Positions 14,938 to 23,895 of a stretch of 64,000 nt of DNA are shown piece by piece. This DNA comes from Mameliella sp. CS4 (GTDB lineage: Bacteria > Pseudomonadota > Alphaproteobacteria > Rhodobacterales > Rhodobacteraceae). A program made the translations under genes and the position numbers. The stretch is taken from positions 1 through 64,000 of the forward strand of contig NZ_JAHXRQ010000011.1 of NCBI RefSeq assembly GCF_019392335.1, given 5' to 3'. The notes below the pieces were generated by a model. The model was given only the letters and a program-made list of their open reading frames with translations, made no database searches and had not been told where the DNA came from. Numbering within the stretch: the first letter of the stretch is position 1; each line of letters starts with the position of its first letter.

Positions 14938-15702
14938 GCGCCGACCCTCGAAGGGTTTGACCACGACCCCTGCTGCCTCCAGCGCAGATCGTACAGCGCG
15001 CGCCATTGGCAGGGCCGTCGCCCCGTCCCCATGCAAACAGATCGTGTCGATCCCCGCCGGGATCGGATCGCCCTCTTCCGGCAGGATCGCGCCCGCCTGC
15101 ACCATCTTCACGATGCGTGGCGCGGCCTCCTCGGGATCATGCAGCACCGCGCCGGGCAGGCTGCGATCCACCAGGGTCGCATCCGCATTATAAGCCCGGT
15201 CGGCGAATATCTCGCCCGCCCAGAGACAGCCCAGCCGTTCCACCACGCGCTGTTGCGCCGTCGCCGCCAGCACCATGATGATGATCTCCGGCGCCACTTC
15301 CAGCGCCGCGCCGTAACAGGCCTCGGCCAGGCCCTCGTCCTCGGAGGTCATGTTGGACAGCGCGCCATGCAGCTTCAGGTGCCGCACCTCGGCGCCCACC
15401 GCCCGCGCCATGCCCAATGCCGCGCCCAGCTGGTACTGCACCATATGCCGCAACGACCGCTCTGGCAGGTGCATCCGCCGCCGGCCAAACCCCTGAAGAT
15501 CGGCAAAACCCGGATGCGCGCCGATGCCGACGCCCCGCGCCTGTGCGGTTGTCATGGTCTCGGCCATCACGTCCCAGTCCCCGGCATGAAATCCGCAAGC
15601 GACATTGGCGCTGGTCACGACCTCCAGCAGGGCGGCGTCCTGCCCCATCACCCAGGGGCCAAAGCTCTCGCCCATGTCGGCGTTCAGATCGACAGATGTC
15701 AT
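14926..15702 (-). CDS. pxpA: 5-oxoprolinase subunit PxpA (LamB/YcsF family)
   Basis: A 258-residue protein with the family N-terminus V-D-L-N-A-D-M-G-E-S-F-G and the A-C-G-F-H-A-G-D segment, H-P-G-F-A-D and K-L-H-G-A-L blocks. With PxpB and PxpC it cleaves 5-oxoproline (pyroglutamate) to glutamate using ATP. Length is normal for the family. It is the last gene of the coupled leftward unit pxpB-pxpC-pxpA, overlapping the pxpC stop by four bases. Confidence 0.9.
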   Translation of the reverse strand: MTSVDLNADMGESFGPWVMGQDAALLEVVTSANVACGFHAGDWDVMAETMTTAQARGVGIGAHPGFADLQGFGRRRMHLPERSLRHMVQYQLGAALGMARAVGAEVRHLKLHGALSNMTSEDEGLAEACYGAALEVAPEIIIMVLAATAQQRVVERLGCLWAGEIFADRAYNADATLVDRSLPGAVLHDPEEAAPRIVKMVQAGAILPEEGDPIPAGIDTICLHGDGATALPMARAVRSALEAAGVVVKPFEGRRGAL

Positions 15703-16700
15703 GAATGCTCCTCCCCGGCGGTCACGCCGCTGATCAAAGAATGGGACAAAAGATCCGGCATATCCGCCGGATCGCGCACAAGCGGACGCACCGCGATCGC
15801 CCCCAGCGCCCGGCGATACCCGGCCTCCGCCTCCAGCGCCTCAGCGCGCGACACGAACCGGAACCGCAGCTCCACCCCCGGCGCCGCCTGCGCCACGCGC
15901 GGCAGATCCGCCGGGATCACCGTGCCGATGCGCGGATAGCCCCCGGTGGTCTGGCATTCGTACAGCAGGACATAGGGCGCGCCGTCACCGGGGATCTGGA
16001 TGTCGCCCGGCGTGATGACCTCGGACACGATGCTTTGCCCCTCGGTCAGCCCATAGCCCTCGCCCTCGGGCGTCAGCCGGATCCCCATGCGGTTGCCCCG
16101 GCTGTCGCGCGCGAACCGCTCTTCGACAAACCTTGCCCGCATCTCTTCGGGAAACATCCCGGTCTGCAACGAAGGCAGCACCCGCAGCAGACCGCCGCCG
16201 AACCGATCCACCGGGTCCAGCGTCAGCCCCGTCTCGCGCCCCTTATCCGCCGCCAGCGGCAGGCGATCCCCCGCCTCCAGCAGACGCCCCAATCCGGCGT
16301 TCAGATGCGCCGACCGCGCGCCCAGTTCCTCGGGCAGGTCAAACCCGCCGCCCGGCGTCAGGTAGCCATAGACACCCGACAGCGCGCCGCCGATCTCCAA
16401 CACAGCCCCGGCAGGCAGGACGTGGCTCGCGTTCCAGGACAGAGGCGCACCCTCCAGCGTGGCGCGCATCGGCGCCCCGGTCAGCGCGATGCGACAGGCC
16501 ACATCCGCCCGGAACCTCCCACCGTAACCCGCCAGTTCCAGCGCCGTGCCCGGGGGCTGACGCAAGAGCGCCGCCCCCTCTGCCAGCGCCAACCGGTCCG
16601 CCGCCCCGCCGCGTGACAGGCCCAGCGCCATGTAGCCCGGCCGCCCGCCATCCTGTACCGTCACGCCCGGCCCGGCCTGAAGGACCTCCAGCGCGCTCAT
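15699..16700 (-). CDS. pxpC: 5-oxoprolinase subunit PxpC (KipA-like)
   Basis: A 333-residue protein starting L-E-V-L-Q-A-G-P-G-V-T-V-Q-D-G-G-R-P-G, the hallmark of the biotin-dependent-carboxyltransferase-like/KipA/YbgK family, with the C-terminal C-Q-T-T-G-G-Y-P-R-I-G-T-V block. It is a subunit of the ATP-dependent 5-oxoprolinase. ATGA overlaps link it to pxpB upstream and pxpA downstream. Confidence 0.9.
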   Translation of the reverse strand: MSALEVLQAGPGVTVQDGGRPGYMALGLSRGGAADRLALAEGAALLRQPPGTALELAGYGGRFRADVACRIALTGAPMRATLEGAPLSWNASHVLPAGAVLEIGGALSGVYGYLTPGGGFDLPEELGARSAHLNAGLGRLLEAGDRLPLAADKGRETGLTLDPVDRFGGGLLRVLPSLQTGMFPEEMRARFVEERFARDSRGNRMGIRLTPEGEGYGLTEGQSIVSEVITPGDIQIPGDGAPYVLLYECQTTGGYPRIGTVIPADLPRVAQAAPGVELRFRFVSRAEALEAEAGYRRALGAIAVRPLVRDPADMPDLLSHSLISGVTAGEEHS

Positions 16701-17440
16701 GCAAATGGCTCCACGGTCACGCCGCCCTTGGGATCGTCCGACAGGCGATCCCAGGCCTCCGCCGGAACCGAGTCAAAGATCACCTCGTCGCCGGGCCGCA
16801 ACAGAAACGGCGTCTCGCTTTCTGGCCGGAACAGGGGCGCCGCCGTGCGCCCCACCTGCCGCCAGCCCGTCGGGGCAGAGACCGAGAACAGCACGAATTG
16901 CCGGATCGCCACCACAAGCGCCCCCTCGGGCACCTTTGGCGTCAACCCGGCCTGGCGCGGGATGTCCCAGGCCTCGGGCAGCGTGCCCAGGTAGGGCTGG
17001 CCCGGCGCGAAACCGATTGCGTTCACCCGCACCTGTGCCTGCGACAATTCCCGCTGCGCCGCCTCCGCACTCAGACCCGCGGCCTCCGCCGCCTCACCCA
17101 GCTGCGGACCAAAATCGCCTCCATAGACCGTGGGAATGCGCAACAGACGCCGCCCCTCGGGCAGCGGCGCTGCGTACCAATCCTCATGCGTCAGCCGCGC
17201 GTCCAGGTCGGCGCGCAGCGCCTCCAGTGACAGGAACAGCGGATCAAACCTCAGGTAGGTGGACACAAGCGAGGTAGACACCTCCTCCACCCCCTCCGGC
17301 GGATCGCGCTCGACCGCCGCGCAAAAGGCCAGCGCCGCGCGGTTCGCCACTTCCGACAGCGCCGGGCCAAACTGCACGATCACACCATCCAGCCCGATGG
17401 GCGCAATCCGGGGAAAGTCAGTACAAGGCTCTGCTGTCAC
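16697..17440 (-). CDS. pxpB: 5-oxoprolinase subunit PxpB (KipI-like)
   Basis: A 247-residue protein with the KipI/YbgJ features: P-T-V-Y-G-G-D-F-G-P-Q-L near the middle and V-N-A-I-G-F-A-P-G-Q-P-Y-L-G-T-L. I chose GTG 17440, which has AAGGAG nine bases upstream; a longer frame to 17512 exists. It heads the 5-oxoprolinase operon. A hairpin and one copy of a dispersed AAATACTC element lie upstream at 17531-17610. Confidence 0.88.
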   Translation of the reverse strand: MTAEPCTDFPRIAPIGLDGVIVQFGPALSEVANRAALAFCAAVERDPPEGVEEVSTSLVSTYLRFDPLFLSLEALRADLDARLTHEDWYAAPLPEGRRLLRIPTVYGGDFGPQLGEAAEAAGLSAEAAQRELSQAQVRVNAIGFAPGQPYLGTLPEAWDIPRQAGLTPKVPEGALVVAIRQFVLFSVSAPTGWRQVGRTAAPLFRPESETPFLLRPGDEVIFDSVPAEAWDRLSDDPKGGVTVEPFA

Positions 17441-17530
17441 GTCCAAAGGCTCCTTGGCGCACAGACCACCACGCGCCGCCCCCCTTGTCCACCGCTTCCC
17501 GCCCTCGGGCAAAGGCGCCGTCCCCCTCGC

Positions 17531-17612
17531 TTCTTCTCTGTAAAAATACTCCCGGGGGAGTCGACCGGAGGGAGACGGGGGTCATGCCGGAGGCACGACG
17601 ACCCCCACTGCC
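17531..17612 (+). repeat. Dispersed TTCTTCT-AAATACTC element with hairpin
   Basis: TTCTTCTCTG, then AAATACTCCCGGGGG, lie in the gap between the aminotransferase-like gene and pxpB, followed by GGGGGTC pairing with GACCCCC around a GC-rich loop (about 17576-17610). Related copies occur at 23407, 32359 and 50525, all in the same orientation. The stem may act as a terminator of the leftward gene; the role of the sequence motif is unknown. Confidence 0.5.
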
Positions 17613-17625
17613 CTATCCGCCTGGA

Positions 17626-18870
17626 CTAGCCCAGAATGCCCCGCATCGCCGTAAGGAAGGCCCGCACCTCGTCCATCGCGTTGTAATGCGCCATCGACAC
17701 CCGGATGCAATCCGCCTGCCCCAGGGGGGCCAGCACGTTGCCGGAATAGTGATCTGCCTTACGGATATGCGTGCGGATGCCGGCCTCGTTCAGCGCCGCG
17801 ACGATCTGGGCCGAGGGGTGCCCCTCGGCCCAGAAACTCACCAGCCCCTCGCGTCCCGGGTTATCGGTGCCGCCAACCACGGTCACGCCCGGCAGGTCCG
17901 CCAGCCCGGCGAGGTTACCGGTGCCCTGGATCATCGCCTGGCACAGCGCCGCCTCATGTCCGTGGATCGCCCGCCGCGCCTCTGCCAGCCGGCCGGCCCG
18001 CGTCGCGGCCTCGGACACTTGGGCGCCCAGCCAGTCGAAATAGGACACGACGTCCGAAAAGGTCGCATAGGCGCCGGTATCGCGCGTCCCCAGTTCCCAG
18101 TTGCCCTCCGGCCCGCCGATCAGCGCATCATGCGCCAGCGCCGTCAGCCGGTCCGAGGCCCAGGCCACGCCGTAACCATGCCGCGAAAAGACCTTGTATG
18201 GAGAGATCACGTAGCCGTCGACACCGGCACCCGCCACATCGATATGACCGTGGCAGGCGTGCTGGATGCCGTCGACGATGATAAAACACTCGGGCGCCAC
18301 GGCCCGGATCGCATCCGCGATCCCCGGCAGGTCCATCCCGATGCCCGTCACCGGCGAGGTGTGCAGGATCGTGACCACCGCCGTATCCGGCGTCACATGC
18401 GCGGCATAGGCCTGCGCCGTCACCCGCCCCGTCGCGTCGTCATGCGGGATCAGCACGTGGCGCCGCCCTGACACCCCGGCCCAGCGCGCCATCGCGCTGC
18501 GGGATGCGGGGTGTTCCACGGTCGAGCCCAGCGCCTCGCCCGGCCCCGCGCCCAGGCAGGCATCCCGGATCAGGCGGAACAACAGTTCCGTGCCGCTCTC
18601 GCCAAAGATCACTGCGCCGCCCTCGGCGCCGAGAAAATCGCGCACATCCGCACGGGCCTTCCCGATCACCTCGACCAGCGCCTTGGACGCCGGGTTGTCG
18701 CGCCCCTGGTTGTCGGGGATCGCGGCGAACCGCGTCGAGGTCTCGACCACCGCGTTCAGGGTCAGCGCCCCGCCCGCGTTTTCGAAGAACACGCGCTTGC
18801 CGGTAAAGGGGCAGTCCTCGACATGGGCAAAACGCCCGCGAATCTCGTCCAACAGGGCATCTTCGAACAT
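17626..18870 (-). CDS. Class V aminotransferase / cysteine-desulfurase-like enzyme
   Basis: A 414-residue PLP enzyme of fold type I. Visible are the pre-catalytic V-D-G-I-Q-H-A-C-H-G-H (Asp binding the pyridine ring), the Schiff-base region S-P-Y-K-V-F-S-R-H-G-Y-G (Lys), and E-L-G-T-R-D-T-G-A-Y further on. These fit the cysteine desulfurase/selenocysteine lyase-like group, but no active-site Cys loop typical of IscS is evident, so the substrate is open. Its ATG overlaps the yacG stop by one base (TGATG), implying coupling. Confidence 0.8.
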   Translation of the reverse strand: MFEDALLDEIRGRFAHVEDCPFTGKRVFFENAGGALTLNAVVETSTRFAAIPDNQGRDNPASKALVEVIGKARADVRDFLGAEGGAVIFGESGTELLFRLIRDACLGAGPGEALGSTVEHPASRSAMARWAGVSGRRHVLIPHDDATGRVTAQAYAAHVTPDTAVVTILHTSPVTGIGMDLPGIADAIRAVAPECFIIVDGIQHACHGHIDVAGAGVDGYVISPYKVFSRHGYGVAWASDRLTALAHDALIGGPEGNWELGTRDTGAYATFSDVVSYFDWLGAQVSEAATRAGRLAEARRAIHGHEAALCQAMIQGTGNLAGLADLPGVTVVGGTDNPGREGLVSFWAEGHPSAQIVAALNEAGIRTHIRKADHYSGNVLAPLGQADCIRVSMAHYNAMDEVRAFLTAMRGILG

Positions 18871-19052
18871 CAGTGCGGTTTCCGTTCTTCCTGTTCCACG
18901 GCCTGCGCCGCCTCTTCCAAGTCGTCGGGATCCTCAGAGGGAATCGCGTAACTGCCGCCCAGCCATTTCGCCAGGTCCACATCCGCGCAGCGTTTCGAGC
19001 AGAAGGGCCGGTATTCCGGGTCTGTTGCCTTCGTGCAGATCGGACAGCTCAT
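18870..19052 (-). CDS. yacG: DNA gyrase inhibitor YacG
   Basis: A 60-residue zinc-ribbon protein with C-P-I-C (3-6) and C-S-K-R-C (18-22) and the D-L-A-K-W-L-G-G-S-Y motif that follows in the family; the C-terminal tail is acidic. YacG binds GyrB and limits DNA binding by gyrase in E. coli. It overlaps the RNase E/G gene upstream and the aminotransferase-like gene downstream, in the usual infA-maf-RNase-yacG order. Confidence 0.92.
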   Translation of the reverse strand: MSCPICTKATDPEYRPFCSKRCADVDLAKWLGGSYAIPSEDPDDLEEAAQAVEQEERKPH

Positions 19053-20080
19053 ATCACCTCTCTCATCGCCACGCGGTCGCGCTTGCGCTGCAGTTCCAGC
19101 AGGCCCAGCGTCGTCCAGCCCGCCACCACAGTCTCGGTCGTCTCGGCCTTCAGTGCGGCCTTCAGCACGCTTTCGACCTGGCGGCGATCCTTCTTCACCA
19201 TCGGCGCCGGGTCCACCACGATCTGACCGCCAAGCCCGCGCAAACGCAACTGGCGCGGCAGATCCCGCATGGCGGCGATATTCGCCTTCAACCCCGCCGC
19301 CGGAGAGGTATCGCCACCGGTATTGATGTCCACCGCCACCAGCGCAGAGGTCGGCTCGATCAGCATCGAGGCGCCAGAGGGCAGCGCCACCCGGGGCCGG
19401 CGCAGCCCCTCGATGACCTCGCCCAGTTCATGCCGGTCAAAAGCGCCCTCGGCGTCGTCCACATCCGCAGGGCCGCCCCATTCGCGCCAGGCCAGCGCAT
19501 GCGGGCCGTCCCCCTCGACCAGCAGTTCCGCCTCGCCCTCGGTATCCGCCAGGACCGCCCGGGCCAGGTCCGACATGGCCAGCAGATCGTCCATGACCTC
19601 ATCCGCCAGGTCCGGATGCGCAGAGGATCGCAGGATCACCCCCGCCCCCTCGGGCAGCGGGCTCTCGGCAGCCACGTCATGCGCAATCTCCAGCAGAGCG
19701 TCCCGCAGCTCATCGTCGCGGATCTGGCGCGAGACATTGATCCCCGGCGCCCCCGGCGTGACGATGGCATAACGCGACTTGAACAGCAGCCGGTTGGTCA
19801 CCGGGATCGCCTTGCCCGGCTCGGCATAGCCCGTCACCTGCACCAGCAGCCGGTCGCCGGGGCTCAGCCCCTTGACCTGGCGCAGAAAGGCATTGCCGTC
19901 CGGCGTGCGCAGGAACAGCCCGCCCTGCCCCTTCATCGGACGTTCGACGACGCCGCGATAGATCGACCCGGGACGCGGCAGATCCGCGTCGATCAGCAGA
20001 TCTTCCAGTTGCCCGTCCACCAGCAGAGCAGCCGCCTCGCGGCCTTTCCACTGGTCCAATACGATTGTGCTGCCCTTCAT
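19049..20080 (-). CDS. Ribonuclease E/G family protein, short form
   Basis: A 343-residue RNase E/G-like protein. The catalytic metal-binding region is present: V-A-V-D-I-N-T-G followed by [17 protein letters not shown] (two Asp). It is shorter than RNase G of E. coli, lacks an RNase E scaffold, and the S1-like region is compact. It should process rRNA or mRNA. Overlaps with maf and yacG indicate one operon. Confidence 0.88.
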   Translation of the reverse strand: MKGSTIVLDQWKGREAAALLVDGQLEDLLIDADLPRPGSIYRGVVERPMKGQGGLFLRTPDGNAFLRQVKGLSPGDRLLVQVTGYAEPGKAIPVTNRLLFKSRYAIVTPGAPGINVSRQIRDDELRDALLEIAHDVAAESPLPEGAGVILRSSAHPDLADEVMDDLLAMSDLARAVLADTEGEAELLVEGDGPHALAWREWGGPADVDDAEGAFDRHELGEVIEGLRRPRVALPSGASMLIEPTSALVAVDINTGGDTSPAAGLKANIAAMRDLPRQLRLRGLGGQIVVDPAPMVKKDRRQVESVLKAALKAETTETVVAGWTTLGLLELQRKRDRVAMREVI

Positions 20081-20661
20081 GACGCGTCCCTGTAAAGCGG
20101 ATAGCCCGCCGCTTGAAGCAGATTCGCCGTCTCGGCCAGCGGCAGGCCCACCACGGCGGTGAAAGACCCGCTGATCCAGGGGATCAACGCCCCCGCCGGC
20201 CCCTGGATGCCATAGCCACCCGCCTTGCCACGCCAGTCGCCGCTCTGCAGGTAGGCATTCAGCTCTTCGTTGGACAGCATCTTCATCTTGACCTGAGTGA
20301 CAACGTCTCGCTCCCAGATCCGCTCCCCCCGGCGCACGGCAACGGCAGTGATGACCCGGTGACGCCGTCCGGACAGCATGGTCAGGAATTCGGCCGCTTC
20401 CTTTTCATCCGCAGGCTTGCCAATGATGCGGCGGCCCATTGCCACGGTGGTATCCGCCGACAGGACGATTTCCTCGGGGTCCGAGGGGATCGCCTCGGCC
20501 TTTTCCCGTGCCAGCCGAATGCAATAGGGGCGCGGTTGCTCACCCTTCTCCGGATCCTCGTCGATGTCCGGCGGACGAATGTCATCGGCCGTGACGCCAA
20601 GCTGCGCCAGCAGCTCGCGTCGGCGCGGGCTGCCGGAGCCCAGGATCAGACGGGGCTTCAT
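20077..20661 (-). CDS. maf: Maf-like nucleotide pyrophosphatase
   Basis: A 194-residue protein with the Maf start [14 protein letters not shown], the S-A-D-T-T-V metal-binding Asp and [10 protein letters not shown]. The family hydrolyses non-canonical nucleoside triphosphates. It normally follows infA directly; here a 181-codon gene intervenes. Confidence 0.92.
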   Translation of the reverse strand: MKPRLILGSGSPRRRELLAQLGVTADDIRPPDIDEDPEKGEQPRPYCIRLAREKAEAIPSDPEEIVLSADTTVAMGRRIIGKPADEKEAAEFLTMLSGRRHRVITAVAVRRGERIWERDVVTQVKMKMLSNEELNAYLQSGDWRGKAGGYGIQGPAGALIPWISGSFTAVVGLPLAETANLLQAAGYPLYRDAS

Positions 20662-20666
20662 GGCTA

Positions 20667-21212
20667 TTATTCTCCGTTCACTTCTGAGCGGAGTTCCTCG
20701 ACCAATTCATTTAGGCCTTCAACCCTGTCACCCATATTGAAACCAAATGCCAAAAGGCCCGTCTCAATCATGTAGCGCTGTTGTCGGCAGACGATTTCGA
20801 TCAACTCGTCCACTTTAGAACGCAGCCTATCTTCGCAAATCGGATAGTACCGATTTATCTGCGTCGCGCCTCCAGCATTAGAGAACTCAATTGTGGAATC
20901 TTCCACAAAACAGGTTTCTCTTTCCAACCTTGGATGAGGTGTCACGTCCAAAAGGCTGCCATTCGACTGCCTCACAACGGCATGTTGAACAGCCTCGTGA
21001 AACAGTTTGGGAGAAGTTCTTATCTCCCAACCCACAACTACTTCGCCACCATGCCCGAATGTGTAGGCTTGTGCATTCACATAGCACCGCCCTTGTTCGC
21101 CGGCAGGCAGCGCCTTCCTTGGAACCAGCGTCGGCCTCCCGGACCGCGACAACGTTTTTACGAAGCCACGGACCGACTTGTCTTTGGGATTGCCTACGAC
21201 AAGCTCCAGCAA
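20667..21212 (-). CDS. Accessory protein inserted between infA and maf
   Basis: A 181-residue protein with a TTG start right after the infA stop (another TTG is 57 bases further in). Composition is clearly less GC-rich than its neighbours. Pattern: G-R-C-Y-V-N-A (Cys43), [17 protein letters not shown] (His77) and S-L-L-D-V-T-P (Asp89). This resembles, from memory, proteins often found with SEC-C zinc motifs, and the Cys-His-Asp order recalls papain/transglutaminase-like enzymes. Activity is unproven. It looks acquired, and may be co-transcribed with infA. Confidence 0.6.
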   Translation of the reverse strand: MLELVVGNPKDKSVRGFVKTLSRSGRPTLVPRKALPAGEQGRCYVNAQAYTFGHGGEVVVGWEIRTSPKLFHEAVQHAVVRQSNGSLLDVTPHPRLERETCFVEDSTIEFSNAGGATQINRYYPICEDRLRSKVDELIEIVCRQQRYMIETGLLAFGFNMGDRVEGLNELVEELRSEVNGE

Positions 21213-21213
21213 C

Positions 21214-21432
21214 TTACTTGAAGCGATAGTTGATCCGACCCTTGGTCAGATCGTAGGGGGTCATTTCCACCTGGACCCGGTCTCCCGCGAGGACACGGAT
21301 GCGGTTCTTGCGCATCTTTCCTGCCGTGTGCGCGATGATCTCATGGCCGTTATCAAGCTCGACCCGGAACGTCGCGTTCGGCAGGAGTTCCTTCACGACA
21401 CCGGGAAATTCGAGCGTATCTTCCTTGGCCAT
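21214..21432 (-). CDS. infA: Translation initiation factor IF-1
   Basis: A 72-residue IF-1 with the complete S1/OB fold: [21 protein letters not shown], and [13 protein letters not shown] at the end. CAGGAGAG precedes the ATG. It binds the 30S A site during initiation. Confidence 0.97.
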   Translation of the reverse strand: MAKEDTLEFPGVVKELLPNATFRVELDNGHEIIAHTAGKMRKNRIRVLAGDRVQVEMTPYDLTKGRINYRFK

Positions 21433-21475
21433 GTTCTCTCCTGAATCGAAAACCGCGCTCTAGGCGCGGCGCGCC

Positions 21476-21506
21476 ATAATATGCGCCTGCAGCGCGGGGA
21501 ATTCAA
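21476..21506 (-). promoter_or_regulatory. infA: Putative infA promoter
   Basis: On the minus strand TTGAAT (21506-21501) is followed after 17 bases by CATATT (21483-21478), overlapping TATTAT (21481-21476). The start would be about 40 bases before the infA ATG, with a CCGCGC/GCGCGG hairpin in the leader. Confidence 0.4.
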
Positions 21507-21514
21507 GTCGCTTC

Positions 21515-22399
21515 TCAGCGCAGCGTCGTGACCTCAGGCGCGCCGTCCCGGCCCGCCTGATCGTCCCAGTGTTGTCGGTTCAACACCACGCCTTCACGCC
21601 GCACCCGCGCCACCGCGTCGCGGTCGATCTCGGCATAGGTCCAGCCCGGCTGGTTCAACACGCCATCGGCCAGGAGTCCGGTCTCGGGAAAGCCGATGTC
21701 TGGCGGGCCGAAGACCGCGCCGCGCCCGACGCTGACGTCGATCGATGTGCTCCAGTCCGCCTCGCCCACAACCGAGGACATGACCGCGACACATTGCGCC
21801 TCCAACGCCCGGGCCATCGCGCCGATGCGTACCCGGCTGTGCCCCGACAGCGCCTCCGTCACCGAGGGCACCAACAGGATTTCCGCCTCCTGCAGCGCCC
21901 GCCCCAACAGCGGATACTCGCTGTCATAACAGATCAGGATACCGATCTTGCCCAGGGCCGTGTCGAACAGCCGCAGCGGACCTCCAGGGACGACGTTCCA
22001 GTCCTCGCGCTCGAACCGCGTCATGATCTGCTTGTCCTGCACGCCCATCTCTCCCGAGGGCGCAAAGAAACGCGCCCGGTTTACCGGGCGCGGTCCGATC
22101 GCGGGATCGAAGACGGGCGCCGAGGCCGCGAGAATATGCACCCCGAACCGCCTTGCCAGCGACGCGTGCAAATCGTCGGCGGCTGGCACCCGTTCGGACA
22201 CCGCGTGCAAACTGGCCTCCAGGTCCAGCGCCGCCTCGCGCCCCGCCAGCGTCGCCAGTTCCATCGCGCCGTATTCCGGAAAGACCAGCAGATCCGCCCC
22301 CGCGCTCGCCGCCTCGCTCACCCACCGGGTCATCTTGGCCTCGTAAGCCTGCCAACTGTCGAGAAATTCCGCCGGATATGCCGCCGCAGCAACCTTCAT
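21515..22399 (-). CDS. Nitrilase-superfamily carbon-nitrogen hydrolase
   Basis: A 294-residue enzyme with the Glu-Lys-Cys triad of the superfamily: F-P-E-Y-G (Glu near 42), Q-D-K-Q-I-M (Lys near 125) and I-L-I-C-Y-D-S-E-Y-P (Cys near 160). The substrate (an amide or nitrile) is not evident. It is followed nine bases on by an acetyltransferase gene on the same strand, and similar hydrolase-plus-GNAT pairs exist in related bacteria. Confidence 0.85.
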   Translation of the reverse strand: MKVAAAAYPAEFLDSWQAYEAKMTRWVSEAASAGADLLVFPEYGAMELATLAGREAALDLEASLHAVSERVPAADDLHASLARRFGVHILAASAPVFDPAIGPRPVNRARFFAPSGEMGVQDKQIMTRFEREDWNVVPGGPLRLFDTALGKIGILICYDSEYPLLGRALQEAEILLVPSVTEALSGHSRVRIGAMARALEAQCVAVMSSVVGEADWSTSIDVSVGRGAVFGPPDIGFPETGLLADGVLNQPGWTYAEIDRDAVARVRREGVVLNRQHWDDQAGRDGAPEVTTLR

Positions 22400-22408
22400 C
22401 TCAAACCC

Positions 22409-22990
22409 TCACAATGTCCGCATCCAGAACCTGAGCGGCTTTTCCGTCTCCTCGTCCTGGTCGATGTCCTTCCAGCGAAACCGCGCCACCGCGCCCTCCA
22501 GCGGTTCATAGCCCCGCTTGCGCCAGAACGGATCGAGCGGCGCATAGTCGGCGGGCCGCAGCGGATGATCTCCGGGCCGCACCACGCCGCAGAACACGCA
22601 ATAGCGCCGCCCCAAAGACCGCGCGTGCGCTTCGCGCAGGTCGAAAAACCGATGCCCGACCCCGCGCCCCCGATACTCGGGCAGTAGCACCGATTCCGCG
22701 CAATAGAAAATCTCGGACAGATCAAAGCCCTTACCGTCGAAGGCCCCGGCGAAATCCTCTGCGTGATCTTCCAGCGGCGTGCCGGTGGCCGCGCCGACAA
22801 GGCGATCCCCGTCAAAGGCCCCCACCAGAACCGCGTTCGCGCTCTCGCGATAGGTCTGCAGATAGTCGCGCTCATAGGCGAAGTCCCCGTCGTAAAGATA
22901 GGGAAAGGCGTGGAAAACCGCGATCCGCAGCCGCGCCACCTCATCCAGCGCCGCCTCCAGCGCGGCGCCCGTCAGCACCTCGACCCGCAT
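22409..22990 (-). CDS. GNAT family N-acetyltransferase
   Basis: A 193-residue acetyltransferase; the acetyl-CoA binding signature is V-L-L-P-E-Y-R-G-R-G-V-G-H-R-F-F (about residues 102-117), with a hydrophobic strand L-V-G-A-A-T-G before it. The acceptor is unknown. ATG 22990 overlaps the upstream stop; a GTG just before it is possible. It forms a unit with the SnoaL-like gene upstream and the hydrolase downstream. Confidence 0.85.
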   Translation of the reverse strand: MRVEVLTGAALEAALDEVARLRIAVFHAFPYLYDGDFAYERDYLQTYRESANAVLVGAFDGDRLVGAATGTPLEDHAEDFAGAFDGKGFDLSEIFYCAESVLLPEYRGRGVGHRFFDLREAHARSLGRRYCVFCGVVRPGDHPLRPADYAPLDPFWRKRGYEPLEGAVARFRWKDIDQDEETEKPLRFWMRTL

Positions 22991-23391
22991 CACGAAACCT
23001 GCGCGGTCCAGTCGGTGAGGTTGTAATAGGTGACGACCCGGCTGATCTTGCCGCCTTCCAGCGAAAAGAACGATCCCGCCGGCAGGCGATAGCTCTGCCC
23101 ACGCGCCTCCGGCAGCCCCTCGTCAGTCTCCAGGTAGGTGCCGTTGACGATGAATTCCGCCGCCGCCCGGCTGCCGTCCTCATGCTCGAAAATCACCATA
23201 TCGGTCAGAGTCTCGCGGTAGCAGCGGCTCATATGGGCGCAGAAAGCCTCGAACAGCTCTTTTCCACGCCGCACCTGGCCCTCGTTGACGTGATGCGCCA
23301 CGTCATCCGACAGGCACTCCAGCATCCCGTCGACATCCCCCGCATTGAAAGCCGCGAAATACTTCGCCACCACGTCCCGCGCCTGACCCAT
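22990..23391 (-). CDS. SnoaL-like / ketosteroid-isomerase-related protein
   Basis: A 133-residue cone-shaped-fold protein beginning A-K-Y-F-A-A-F-N-A-G-D-V-D-G-M-L-E and containing H-H-V-N-E-G, F-I-V-N-G-T-Y and V-V-T-Y-Y-N-L-T-D-W, typical of the conserved SnoaL-related group. AGGGAG seven bases before ATG 23391 decides the start. The ligand is unknown. A copy of the dispersed AAATACTC element lies just upstream. Confidence 0.8.
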   Translation of the reverse strand: MGQARDVVAKYFAAFNAGDVDGMLECLSDDVAHHVNEGQVRRGKELFEAFCAHMSRCYRETLTDMVIFEHEDGSRAAAEFIVNGTYLETDEGLPEARGQSYRLPAGSFFSLEGGKISRVVTYYNLTDWTAQVS

Positions 23392-23406
23392 TGCGCAACT
23401 CCCTGT

Positions 23407-23428
23407 TTCTTCTCTCTGAAAATACTCG
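23407..23428 (+). repeat. Dispersed TTCTTCT-AAATACTC element, copy 2
   Basis: TTCTTCTCTC followed by AAAATACTCG between two leftward genes. It shares TTCTTCTCT and AAATACTC with copies near 17531, 32359 and, more loosely, 50525. Here it lacks the CCCGGGGG extension. Confidence 0.45.
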
Positions 23429-23447
23429 AAAAAAGCGGCACAGCCGC

Positions 23448-23894
23448 TTACTCCGCGCTCCATTGCCCGCTCAGGCGCGCGACCAGCTGGTCCCGCGTCT
23501 GGCGATAGGCATTCAGCTTCTGCTCGCGCGTCTCGCCGATGCCCGTCGGATCCATGATCGGCCAGTATTCCACCGTCAGGTGGTAATAGCGCGTCAGGTC
23601 CAGCGCCCGCCGCTGCGAGGCCGGAGACAGCGTGACAATCAGGTCGAATCCCGACAGCATCTCGCCCATCTGCTCCATTTCCTCGAAACTGCGCGACCGG
23701 TGCCGTTCCAGCTCTACCCCGATCTCGCTGCAGACCGAAATGGCGAAACCGTCGATCTCGAGGTCATTCACGACTCCGACCGACTGAACGTAGGTCTCTG
23801 TCCCATAGAGCTTTTTCATGATGCCCTCGGCCATCGGGGACCGAACGGCATTATGGTCGCAGGCAAAGAGGATCGACTGCGGCAACTCCGGCAC
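23448..23894 (-). CDS. Low-molecular-weight phosphotyrosine phosphatase family
   Basis: A 148-residue protein with the P-loop C-D-H-N-A-V-R-S (C-x5-R-S, first Cys near residue 12) and a late W-P-I-M-D-P-T-G carrying the general-acid Asp. It could dephosphorylate protein tyrosine or be an arsenate-reductase-type relative. It follows the UPF0262 gene closely, the conserved alphaproteobacterial order. Confidence 0.85.
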   Translation of the reverse strand: MPELPQSILFACDHNAVRSPMAEGIMKKLYGTETYVQSVGVVNDLEIDGFAISVCSEIGVELERHRSRSFEEMEQMGEMLSGFDLIVTLSPASQRRALDLTRYYHLTVEYWPIMDPTGIGETREQKLNAYRQTRDQLVARLSGQWSAE

Positions 23895-23895
23895 C

